Of a stretch of DNA of 39,028 nt, positions 31,724 to 39,028 are shown one piece after another. Where the stretch lies: contig NZ_BCRK01000037.1 in the NCBI RefSeq assembly GCF_001552555.1, positions 1 to 39,028 of the forward strand, read 5' to 3'. The position numbers and the translations under genes are program-made. Positions within the stretch are counted from its first letter, which is position 1; the number at the start of each line of letters is the position of its first letter. This DNA comes from Nocardiopsis trehalosi NBRC 14201 (GTDB taxonomy: Bacteria; Actinomycetota; Actinomycetes; Streptosporangiales; Streptosporangiaceae). The notes under the pieces are model-generated. The model was not told the DNA's origin. It saw nothing but the letters and a program-made list of their open reading frames with translations, and searched no databases.

Positions 31724-34168
31724 TCACCGCGGACCCGAGTGGCGGTTCACCCACGCGGCGATCTGCTTGCGCGAGTTGAACCCCATCTTGCGGTTGATGT
31801 TGGCGACGTGCCGCGCCACCGTGGCGGGCGCGATGAACAGCCGCTCGGCGATCGCGCGGTTGTTGCCGCCCTGGCCCACCAGCCGGGCGATCTCCTGCTC
31901 GCGCGGGGTCAGCGCCTCGGTCGGCGGCTGGGCGGTGCGGGTCAGCGGCGGCCGGGGGCGCGCCCGCCGCCCCGCGTCGGTGACGTCCAGGGCCAGCGCG
32001 ACGGCGCCGTCGACGTCCAGCGCCGCCCCCTCGTCCCAGCAGGCCACCAGCTCCGGGTCGGTGGGCGCCGAACCGTCGACGGCCGGCCACGGGCGCCGCG
32101 ACGGCGGCACCCCCGCGTGCTCGCGCAGCGCGGCCGCCGCCCCCGCGAACCGGTGGGCGTCGTGCGGCTGGTCCTGGTCGGCCACCACCCGCGCCAGCGA
32201 CAGCAGCGCCTCGGCCACCCCCGCGAGCTGGCCGGTGGCGTGGCCCAGCAGCAGGCCCTCGCTCAGGTAGTCGTAGGCCTGCGCGGTGGCGCCCAGGCCG
32301 TGCGCGATGCGGCCCACGCCCGCCAGGCAGCGCGCCAGCTCCGGCGCCGCCCCGATGTCGCGCTGGATGTCGAGCGCCTCGCGGTAGCAGCGGTCGGCCG
32401 CATAAAGGTCGCCCTGCGCCTCGGCGATCGTGCCCTGCCCGATGAGGGTCACCCCCACCCCCCACCGGTGGTCCATGCCGCGCAGGATCATCAGGGCGGT
32501 GTTGTAGCGGGTCTCGGCGCCGACGAGATCGCCCAGCTGCGCCGAGAGGGTGCCCAGGGTGCCGAGGGCGATCGCCTCGTTCCACAGGTCGCCGGTCTCG
32601 CGGGACAGCTTCAGCGCCTCGGCCAGGCGGTCGCCGGCGCGGTCGTAGGCGCGCAGCCGCAGGTCGACCATCGCGAGCACGTTCAGCGCCCGCACCACCG
32701 GCTCGGTGTCGTCGGCCGCCCGGCACAGCCGCATGCCCTCCTCGGCGATGGCGATGGCGGAGTCGAGTTCGAGTCGCGCCCACGCGAGTTCGGCCCGGCC
32801 CACCAGGGCCCGCCCGCGCAGTTCCGGCGGGCCGCCGCCCATATCGAGGAAGACGTCGCTCCACCGGCAGCCCTCGGTGAAGTGGTAGCCGGTCACCCAG
32901 AACGGGCGCAGCCCCACGCACATCCGCAGGCCGTCCTCGACCCGCCGGCCGGCCACCGCCCAGTGCAGCGCGGCGCGCACGTTGTCGTACTCGTCGATCA
33001 CCCGGTGCCAGTGGCCGAACCGCTCGCGCCACGGCATGGCCCGGCCCAGCACCGACATGCGGCCCAGGTCGGCGCAGATCGACCCGAGGTGCCGGCAGTG
33101 GCGCTCGCGGACGGCCTCCTCCTCGCCCGCGCCCACCAGGTGCGCGGCGGCGAACCGGCGCACCGGCGCGGGCAGCCGGTACCGGACCCGGCCCCGGTGC
33201 TCGCCGGTGAGCGCGATCAGGCCCCGGTCGACCAGCGACGCCAGCAGATCGAGGATGTCGGCCTCGGCCAGCGGGGCGCCCGAGCATACCCGCTCGGCCA
33301 GCTCCAGATCCCAGTGCGGGAACACCGACAGTCGGCGCAGCAGCACGCGCTCGGGTTCGCTCAGCAGCGCGTGGCTCCACTCCAGCACCCCGCGCAGCGG
33401 CCGCGGCCGCGCCCGGCAGCGGGGGTCGCCGGTGCGCGGGCCGACCCGCTCGGCGACGCCCGCGGCGATCCGGTCCAGCGGCAGCCGCCCCGCCCACGCG
33501 GCGGCGAGTTCGATGCCCAGCGGGTTGCCGTCCAGGCGGCGGCAGACGTCGGCCGCCACGGCGAGGTCGGCGTCGGAGAACACCAGGCCCGGGGAGGCGG
33601 CGCGCGCCCGCTCGGTGAACAGCCGCACCGCGGCGGCGGTGTCGGGGCCGGGGTCGCCCCCGGCGCGGGGGAGCGGCAGCGGCGGGACCCACCAGGCGGA
33701 CTCGTCCGCCACCCCGACGGGGTCGCCCGCGGTGATCAGCAGGGACAGCTCCGGGCACGACGCCACCAGGGCCCCGCCCAGCGCGGCGACGTGGTCGGCG
33801 ACCCCGTCGCAGGCGTCGAGCACGAGCAGCAGGCGGCGGCCGTGCAGCGCGTCGCACAGGGTGTCGGCGAGGTCGCGCCGGGCCTCCTCGGCCACGCCGA
33901 GGGCCGACGCGATGCGTGAGGCGACCTCGCCCGCGGTCCGGGCGTCGCCCAGCGCGGCCAGCCACACCCCGTCGGGGAACGACGCCGTCGACAGTGCGGC
34001 CAGCCGCAGCGCCAGCCGGGTCTTCCCCACGCCGTCGGCGCCGCACAACGTGATCACGCGATCGGTGTCGAGCAGCCGCAGCAGATCGCTGAGATCGCGC
34101 TCGCGGCCGATGAGGGCGTCGGATTCCGGGGGGAGGTTCTGCCGCGCGGGCGCGGTCTGAGGTGCCAT
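31724..34168 (-). CDS. NB-ARC/AAA + TPR + LuxR-type transcriptional regulator (1)
   Basis: An 814-aa regulator. The N-terminal NB-ARC-like ATPase begins LIGRERDLSDLLRLL, Walker A is GADGVGKT (43-50) and Walker B LLLVLDACDG is near 113-122. A winged-helix segment (LEWSHALLSEPERVLLRRLS) lies near 265-285. A long alpha-helical TPR-like array spans about 390-680. The C-terminal LuxR HTH (about 755-810) reads LTPREQEIARLVGQGGNN, then AIAERLFIAPATVARHVANI. The ATG at 34168 starts just before the ATPase. This architecture is common for actinomycete pathway regulators, which use ATP-dependent switching. It is paralogous to the next upstream gene over the full length. Target genes are unknown; the half-length ANL gene downstream is a candidate. 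Confidence 0.9.
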   Translation of the reverse strand: MAPQTAPARQNLPPESDALIGRERDLSDLLRLLDTDRVITLCGADGVGKTRLALRLAALSTASFPDGVWLAALGDARTAGEVASRIASALGVAEEARRDLADTLCDALHGRRLLLVLDACDGVADHVAALGGALVASCPELSLLITAGDPVGVADESAWWVPPLPLPRAGGDPGPDTAAAVRLFTERARAASPGLVFSDADLAVAADVCRRLDGNPLGIELAAAWAGRLPLDRIAAGVAERVGPRTGDPRCRARPRPLRGVLEWSHALLSEPERVLLRRLSVFPHWDLELAERVCSGAPLAEADILDLLASLVDRGLIALTGEHRGRVRYRLPAPVRRFAAAHLVGAGEEEAVRERHCRHLGSICADLGRMSVLGRAMPWRERFGHWHRVIDEYDNVRAALHWAVAGRRVEDGLRMCVGLRPFWVTGYHFTEGCRWSDVFLDMGGGPPELRGRALVGRAELAWARLELDSAIAIAEEGMRLCRAADDTEPVVRALNVLAMVDLRLRAYDRAGDRLAEALKLSRETGDLWNEAIALGTLGTLSAQLGDLVGAETRYNTALMILRGMDHRWGVGVTLIGQGTIAEAQGDLYAADRCYREALDIQRDIGAAPELARCLAGVGRIAHGLGATAQAYDYLSEGLLLGHATGQLAGVAEALLSLARVVADQDQPHDAHRFAGAAAALREHAGVPPSRRPWPAVDGSAPTDPELVACWDEGAALDVDGAVALALDVTDAGRRARPRPPLTRTAQPPTEALTPREQEIARLVGQGGNNRAIAERLFIAPATVARHVANINRKMGFNSRKQIAAWVNRHSGPR

Positions 34169-34403
34169 GGCTCACGCGTGTAGGCGGTCGGGGGCCGCTC
34201 TCACCTTGCCTGGGGGTAAGGGCGGGTCGGCGGTCAGGGGAACGGCTGCCTGCGGATGCCTAGAGCTCTGTCTTAGTAGCTGGACACCGCGTATGCAAGC
34301 GATACCGGGGAATCTCCCGGCGGCCGCGGCGCGAACCGGGACGACACGCCCCGGCGGGCCGCGCGGCGCACCGTCGGCGGGGGAGCGGGGCCGGTCCGGG
34401 CGG

Positions 34404-36836
34404 TCAGTGGACCATCCCGTGCCGCTCGGCCCACTCGGCGAGCTGGGTGCGCGACGTGATCAGCAGTTTGCGGAAGATGTTCGCGATGTGCCGGGCCGCC
34501 GTCGCCTGGCTGATGATCAGCCGGTCGGCGATCTGCCGGTTCGACAGGCCCGCCCCCACCAGGGCAGCGATCTCGCGCTCGCGCGGGGTCAGCAGCGCCG
34601 GCAGCGCCCGGCGCGGGGTGGAGAACGCCAGGGCGCGCTCCACCGCCTGCTCCAGCGGCAGGGTGCGCCACGCCGACCACGCCTTCTCGGCGGCGTCGGG
34701 CGACAACTCCCGGCGGGCCGCCGCCAGCAGCTCGTCGGCGTGCGGCGACGGCTGCCCCAGGCCGGTGTAGATCTGCGCGGCCACGCCCACCAGCGACGCG
34801 GCGCGCTCCGGCAGCTCCTCGGCCAGGGCGAGTTCGGCCAGCGCCTCCAGGGCGCGGGCGACCGCGGTGCGCCGCCCCGACGCCACACTGATGCGCAGGC
34901 ACCCCGACAACCGGCGGCGGGCCCCGGAGATGTCGCCCCGGGCGAGATCGAGGTAGCCCATGGAGGCCGTGCACCGCGCGGTCTCGGGGGCCACCCCGAT
35001 CTCGGAGAACACCCGCAGGGCCTCGCTCAACTGCCCCTCGGCGGCATCGAGGTCGCCCACCTGGGTGGAGAGCACGCCCAGGCCGTTGAGGCCGCGCGCC
35101 ACGAGCCACCGGTCGCCCAGCCGCTCGGCGGACGCGACAGCGGCGCGCAACCGGGCCTCGGCGGCGGCGGGCGCGCCGCGCCGCCGCTCCAGCCGGCCCA
35201 GGGTGCTCAGCACGGCGATCTCGGTGAAGTGGTCGAGCACCCCGTCGGCCCCGGCGAGGGTGCGCAGGGCGTGCCGCTCGCAGGCGGCGTCGTCGCCGGT
35301 GCGCAGCGCGGCGGCGGCCAGCGCGCCGTGGGCGATCACCTCGGCCTGGGGGTCGCCGCAGGACCGCGCCAGGGCCAGGGCCTGGCGGGCCAGCGCGGTG
35401 GCGGTGTGGGCGCCCTCGGTGTCGAGGCAGAGTTCGGCGTGGACGGCCAGCGCGCGCGCCCGAACGGGGGCGGCCGCCTCGGGGTGCGGCGGGTCGAGCA
35501 GCCGGCGCAGGTAGTGGGCGCCCTCGGTGTAGAGGCCGCGCACGAACCAGTAGGGGCGCAGCGCCACGCACAGGCGCAGCCCCTCCTCGGTGCGGCCGCG
35601 CTCCAGCGCCCACACCAGCAGCCGCGCGGTGTTCTCGCGGTGGTGGTCCAGGTGGGCCATGTAGCGCAGCCGCTCCGACCACGGCAGGGGGCGGGCGACG
35701 GCGTCGGCCATGCCCTCGTGCCAGACGATGGACTCGGCCAGGCAGCGGTCCCAGGTGGTGTCCTCCTCGCCGGCGGCCACCAGCCGTTCGGCGGCATAGG
35801 CGCGCACGGTGTCGGGCAGCCGGTAGTGGGCCGCGCCGTCGACCTCGGCGTCGCGCACGATGAGGGAGTGGTCGAGCAGCGCGCTCAGCAGGTGCAGGAC
35901 GTCGCCGGGGTCGATGCCGCCGTAGCCGCACACGGCCTCGGCCTGGGACAGGTTCCAGGTGCCGAACACGGTGAGGCGGCGCAGCAGCACCTGCTCGGGG
36001 TGGGGGAGCAGGTCGTGGCTCCACTCCAGCACCGCGCGCAGGGTGCGCTGCCGGGGCGGCAGTTCGCGGCCGGAGGTGACGAGCAGCCGGAACCGGTCGT
36101 CCAGCCGGTGCAGGACCTGCTGCACCGACAGCACCCGGGTGCGCGCCGCGGCGAGTTCGATGGCGAGCGGCACCCCGTCGAGGATGCGGCAGATGTCCAT
36201 GATGTCGCCCGCGTTGTCAGCGGTCACGGCGAAGCCGGGGCGGGCGGCGCGGGCCCGGGCCGCGAACAGCCGGACCGCCTCGTAGCGCAGGGCGGTGTCG
36301 GGGGGGACGGGCAGCGGGGGCGGGCCGTGGTCGCGGGCCACGGGCGGCGGCAGCGACAGCGGGGGCACCCGCCAGATGGTCTCGCCGGCGATGCGCAGCG
36401 GCTGCCGGCTGGTCGCCAGGATCTGCACCGCCGGACACGCGGTCAGCAGCGTGCGGCACAGCCCGGCCAGCGGCCCCACGGCGCGCTCGCAGGTGTCGAG
36501 CAGCAGCAGGACCCGCAGCGGGCGCAGCGCGGTGACGATGGCGTCGATCGGCGCCTTCTCGCTGTTCTCCAGCACCCGTAGCGACCGGGCGACCGCCCGC
36601 ACCACCTGGTCGGGGGAGGCGGCCTCGCTCAGGTCCACGAAGCGGACGCCGTCGGCGAAGCGCGACCGGACGCGGTCGGCCACCCGCAGCGCCAGCCGGG
36701 TCTTGCCCATGCCCCCGGTGCCCGTCAGGGAGACCATGCGGGTGCCGCCGAGAATCCGGCAGAGCTCGGTGACGTCGCGTTCGCGTCCGACGAAGTCGTC
36801 AGCTGACGGGGGCGGGATCTCGCGCGGGTCTGACAT
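34404..36836 (-). CDS. NB-ARC/AAA + TPR + LuxR-type transcriptional regulator (2)
   Basis: An 810-aa regulator with the same layout as its neighbour at 31724-34168. FVGRERDVTELCRIL leads into Walker A GTGGMGKT (39-46); Walker B LLLLDTCER is near 110-120; VPLAIELAAARTRVLS is a typical NB-ARC helix-core segment; a TPR-like array follows. The C-terminal LuxR HTH begins LTPREREIAALVGAGLSN and continues with QIADRLIISQATAARHIANI. A GTG 12 bp upstream (36848) is an alternative to the ATG at 36836; GAGG lies only 2-3 nt before the ATG, so the start is not settled. The two proteins align throughout but are well diverged, suggesting an old tandem duplication. 235 bp separates the genes. Confidence 0.9.
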   Translation of the reverse strand: MSDPREIPPPSADDFVGRERDVTELCRILGGTRMVSLTGTGGMGKTRLALRVADRVRSRFADGVRFVDLSEAASPDQVVRAVARSLRVLENSEKAPIDAIVTALRPLRVLLLLDTCERAVGPLAGLCRTLLTACPAVQILATSRQPLRIAGETIWRVPPLSLPPPVARDHGPPPLPVPPDTALRYEAVRLFAARARAARPGFAVTADNAGDIMDICRILDGVPLAIELAAARTRVLSVQQVLHRLDDRFRLLVTSGRELPPRQRTLRAVLEWSHDLLPHPEQVLLRRLTVFGTWNLSQAEAVCGYGGIDPGDVLHLLSALLDHSLIVRDAEVDGAAHYRLPDTVRAYAAERLVAAGEEDTTWDRCLAESIVWHEGMADAVARPLPWSERLRYMAHLDHHRENTARLLVWALERGRTEEGLRLCVALRPYWFVRGLYTEGAHYLRRLLDPPHPEAAAPVRARALAVHAELCLDTEGAHTATALARQALALARSCGDPQAEVIAHGALAAAALRTGDDAACERHALRTLAGADGVLDHFTEIAVLSTLGRLERRRGAPAAAEARLRAAVASAERLGDRWLVARGLNGLGVLSTQVGDLDAAEGQLSEALRVFSEIGVAPETARCTASMGYLDLARGDISGARRRLSGCLRISVASGRRTAVARALEALAELALAEELPERAASLVGVAAQIYTGLGQPSPHADELLAAARRELSPDAAEKAWSAWRTLPLEQAVERALAFSTPRRALPALLTPREREIAALVGAGLSNRQIADRLIISQATAARHIANIFRKLLITSRTQLAEWAERHGMVH

Positions 36837-37009
36837 GGCCTCGTTCACTGGGGCGACCGTGCCTTGCGGGGCGCACGAGGGCACCGGGCGCTCCCGGACG
36901 GACGTGACCCCGTGCGATCGAGTCTTCCACGCGGCGACCGCCGTGTCCGGGGAATGGCCGGTTCCGGCGGGCGGGCACGGACGGCGCGGGCGTCCGCTAC
37001 GGGTCGGGC

Positions 37010-37039
37010 GCGGACCCGCCGGACGCCCGGCGGGTCCGC
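37010..37039 (-). terminator. hisS terminator hairpin
   Basis: A perfect 13-bp stem (GCGGACCCGCCGG at 37010-37022, complement 37027-37039) with a 4-nt loop, 5 bp past the hisS stop codon on the minus strand. Confidence 0.8.
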
Positions 37040-37044
37040 CACCC

Positions 37045-38367
37045 TCAGGACCGGGTCCAGACGGCGGGGTCGGCCTCGGTCTGCTCACCGGTGGCGAGGT
37101 CCTTGACCTCGTGCGGCTTGCCGTCGGCGAACGGCGGGAACCAGACGAAGGGGATGCCCTTGCGCGAGGCGTACTGGATCTGCTTGCCGACCTTGGCGGC
37201 CTGGTGGAACACCTCGGTGTTGAACCCGCGCCCGCGCAGCAGCGCGCCGGTGCGCAGCGCCTCGGCGCGGCGGTCGTCGGCGGGCACCACCACGAGTACG
37301 TCGGTCGGGCAGGCGCGGGCCCCGGTGATCCGGCCCTCGGCCACCAGCTTGGCGAAGATGCGGGTCAGCCCGATCGAGATGCCGACACCGGGCAGCCGGC
37401 GCCGGATGAACTGGCCGGCCAGGTCCTCGTAGCGGCCGCCGGCGCAGATGCTGCCGTACCCGGGGTCGTCGTCGAACGACGCCTCGTAGACCGTGCCGGT
37501 GTAGTAGTCGAGACCGCGGGCGATCGACAGGTCGGCGACCACGCTGCCCTCGGGCAGGTCGGCCAGCTCGTCCAGGACGAACCGGAGTTCGGCCAGCCCC
37601 TCGTCGAGCAGCGGGGAGGAGACCCCCAGCTCCGCCACCCGATCGGCCACCGACGCGTCGCCCGCCCGCACGGCAGCGAGCGCCAGGCAGGCGTCGGCCT
37701 GATCGGCGGACAGCGCGGCGGGGCCGGTGGTCAGCAGCTCGCGCACGCCGTCGGCGCCGATCTTGTGCAGCTTGTCGACGGCGCGGATGACCGCCACCGG
37801 GTCGGCGACGCCCAGGCCCTCGTAGAAGCCCTGGAGCACCTTGCGGTTGTTGACGTTGAGGGTCCAGGCCGGCAGGTCGAGCCCCGACAGGACCTCGTGC
37901 ACGATGCGCGGCAGCTCGGCGTCGAAGTGCAGCGGGACCTGGTCGACGTTGATCACGTCGATGTCGCACTGGGTGAACTCGCGGTAGCGGCCCTCCTGGG
38001 GGCGCTCACCGCGCCACACCCGCTGCGTCTGGTAGCGCTTGAACGGGAACGTGAGGTCGTTGAAGTGCTGTGCCACGTACCGCGCGAACGGCACCGTGAG
38101 GTCGAAGTGCAGTCCGAGCCGGGCCTCGTCGTCGGCCGACGGGTCGGCCTGGAGGCGGTGCAGCGTGTAGACCTCCTGCGAGGTCTCGCCCTTCGACATC
38201 AGCACGTCGAGGTTCTCGACCGACGGGGTCTCGACCGACGCGAACCCGTAGCGCTCGAACCCGGTGCGGATATGGTCCAGCCAGCGCTGCTCCACGGACC
38301 GGATCTCCGGCAGCCACTCGGGGAAGCCGCTGATGGGCACGGGACGGACGACGCGCTGTTCCGACAT
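37045..38367 (-). CDS. hisS: Histidyl-tRNA synthetase
   Basis: Charges tRNA-His in the cytosol; class II synthetase, 440 aa. Motif 2 reads RYQTQRVWRGERPQEGRY; the first HisA-type motif is LDYYTGTVYE (about 265); motif 3 lies in GVGISIGLTRIFAKL (about 320). A C-terminal anticodon-binding domain spans about 340-435. The N-terminus is ISGFPEWLPEIRSVEQRWLD in place of the common P-K-G-T-x-D motif, so it belongs to a divergent actinobacterial subtype. The ATG at 38367 is preceded by GGAG about 12 nt away. A strong hairpin follows the stop. Upstream lies a noncoding palindrome-rich stretch. Confidence 0.95.
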   Translation of the reverse strand: MSEQRVVRPVPISGFPEWLPEIRSVEQRWLDHIRTGFERYGFASVETPSVENLDVLMSKGETSQEVYTLHRLQADPSADDEARLGLHFDLTVPFARYVAQHFNDLTFPFKRYQTQRVWRGERPQEGRYREFTQCDIDVINVDQVPLHFDAELPRIVHEVLSGLDLPAWTLNVNNRKVLQGFYEGLGVADPVAVIRAVDKLHKIGADGVRELLTTGPAALSADQADACLALAAVRAGDASVADRVAELGVSSPLLDEGLAELRFVLDELADLPEGSVVADLSIARGLDYYTGTVYEASFDDDPGYGSICAGGRYEDLAGQFIRRRLPGVGISIGLTRIFAKLVAEGRITGARACPTDVLVVVPADDRRAEALRTGALLRGRGFNTEVFHQAAKVGKQIQYASRKGIPFVWFPPFADGKPHEVKDLATGEQTEADPAVWTRS

Positions 38368-38562
38368 GGGTTCGGTTGGCTCCTTACGGCCGGTGCGGGT
38401 GCCGGGCGCGCGGCGCGCACCCCGGAGCACCAGGGGAGACATCAGGGAAGCAGGTCAATGGTAGGCCCTCCGGCGCCCGGCGGGGGCGACCGCGGCGCGG
38501 CGGCCCGCGCGGGCGCGCCGACGGGGGCGGGCGGTGTGGGCGGACCGGCGCGCGGCCGGCCC

Positions 38563-38629
38563 CTGGCCGGTACCGGCCAGCCCCCGCGCGGGGGCGCCGA
38601 TGGCGCCCGCACCGCCGCCGGGGCGGCGG
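38563..38629. repeat. Four consecutive palindromes
   Basis: In order: an 18-bp perfect palindrome (38563-38580, CTGGCCGGT and its complement); a 14-bp palindrome CCCCCGCGCGGGGG (38581-38594); GGGCGCC-GAT-GGCGCCC (38592-38608); and CCGCCGCC-GG-GGCGGCGG (38612-38629). High GC makes short dyads likely, but four abutting perfect ones are notable. Confidence 0.55.
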
Positions 38630-38888
38630 GCGCGCGGGGGAAGCCGCCACCGGCCCACGCGGACGGTACGCGGGCCGGTGGGGCGGTCGAGCACAGCGGA
38701 GCATCGACCGATGCGGACCGGCGTCGACCCGCGACGTCGGCGAACGGCCCCACGCTCAGCGCGCCCGCGGGGACCGGCGCGTTCGGCGGCCGCGGTGATC
38801 TCCGTGCCAGGAACGCGGCCGCGGGCCCGCGCGGCGGTACCCGATGACCTCACGGTAGACCGCGCGCGGGGCCAGGCCCAGGGTCCGC

Positions 38889-38948
38889 GGCGACCGGAAT
38901 GGGCCGCGCCGGCTCCGGCGCGGCGCGCCGGTACCCGTTCCGGTCGCC
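38889..38948. repeat. Nested 60-bp hairpin
   Basis: The outer arms 38889-38903 and 38934-38948 pair over 15 bp with one G-T wobble. Inside, CCGCGCCGG (38904-38912) pairs with CCGGCGCGG (38915-38923). It may be the terminator of a gene beyond the window edge or a structured leader element. Confidence 0.55.
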
Positions 38949-39028
38949 CCCGGGCGGGGCGGCCGCACGCCCGGAACACGCGCGGGCGCGCCGCCGCGTC
39001 CGCCGGACGGGGGCCGGCGGACGCGGCA

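Larger units (their letters stand above)
38368..39028. other. Noncoding palindrome-rich region upstream of hisS
   Basis: 661 bp to the window end without a credible gene; the open frames are Arg/Pro/Gly-rich artefacts of composition. It contains a run of four adjacent palindromes (38563-38629) and a nested hairpin (38889-38948). A possible -10 TACCAT on the minus strand (38458-38463) lies about 90 bp upstream of hisS but lacks a recognisable -35. A neighbouring gene may begin or end just beyond the window. Confidence 0.5.

Noticed and set aside
38295-38979. Several open frames on both strands upstream of hisS
   Set aside because: They overlap one another, encode Pro/Arg/Gly/Ala-rich repeats and cross strong palindromes; none has motifs or a ribosome site.
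1-39028. CRISPR arrays, insertion sequences, att sites
   Set aside because: No regularly spaced direct repeats, no transposase or integrase gene, and no tRNA-associated direct repeats were seen on either strand.

Overview
The window is very GC-rich actinobacterial chromosome. GTG and TTG starts, tight ATGA/GTGA overlaps, G/C-only hairpin terminators without U-tracts, and a helix-turn-helix (DUF5753)/DUF397/HATPase cassette all point to a filamentous actinomycete. Nocardiopsaceae or a relative is my inference, not something the sequence proves. There is no rRNA, tRNA, CRISPR, transposase or phage structural gene.

Layout: (1) 146-4236 carries dxr, a rip1/rseP-type M50 site-2 protease and ispG, the common actinobacterial MEP-isoprenoid cluster, with a strong hairpin before ispG. 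(2) 4278-9001 holds a secreted M23 peptidase, an APC amino-acid permease, an Lrp/AsnC regulator and a secreted S33-type peptidase; a DUF4081-GNAT gene follows at 9172. (3) 10039-11222 is a lower-GC two-gene unit on the minus strand: a multi-pass membrane protein and an overlapping small nucleotidyltransferase-fold protein. (4) 11438-14730 is pta-ackA, translationally coupled. (5) 15169-21107 is a peptide-type ABC operon (lipoprotein, two permeases, fused double ATPase). (6) 21157-22810 is a lower-GC regulatory cassette: XRE-DUF5753 and a 57-aa DUF397 protein on minus, and a HATPase on plus. (7) 22883-28026 is a second, unrelated-looking peptide-type ABC operon on minus, with a Tat-type lipoprotein. 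(8) 28521-29510 is a CooC/MinD-like ATPase whose predicted promoter is overlapped by a perfect palindrome. (9) 29903-30415 is a second HATPase. (10) 30452-31318 is an intact but half-length adenylate-forming-enzyme homologue. (11) 31724-34168 and 34404-36836 are two paralogous NB-ARC/TPR/LuxR regulators. (12) 37045-38367 is hisS, preceded by a noncoding stretch packed with palindromes.

Functionally, the core metabolic genes (isoprenoid precursor synthesis, acetyl-phosphate metabolism, histidyl-tRNA) are interleaved with transport operons and an unusually high number of regulatory genes. The least explained pieces are the membrane-protein/nucleotidyltransferase pair, the ATPase with its operator-like palindrome, the half-length ANL protein beside the twin LuxR regulators, and the operator-like inverted repeats in several promoter regions. 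All functional statements come from reading motifs by eye; no database search was possible.
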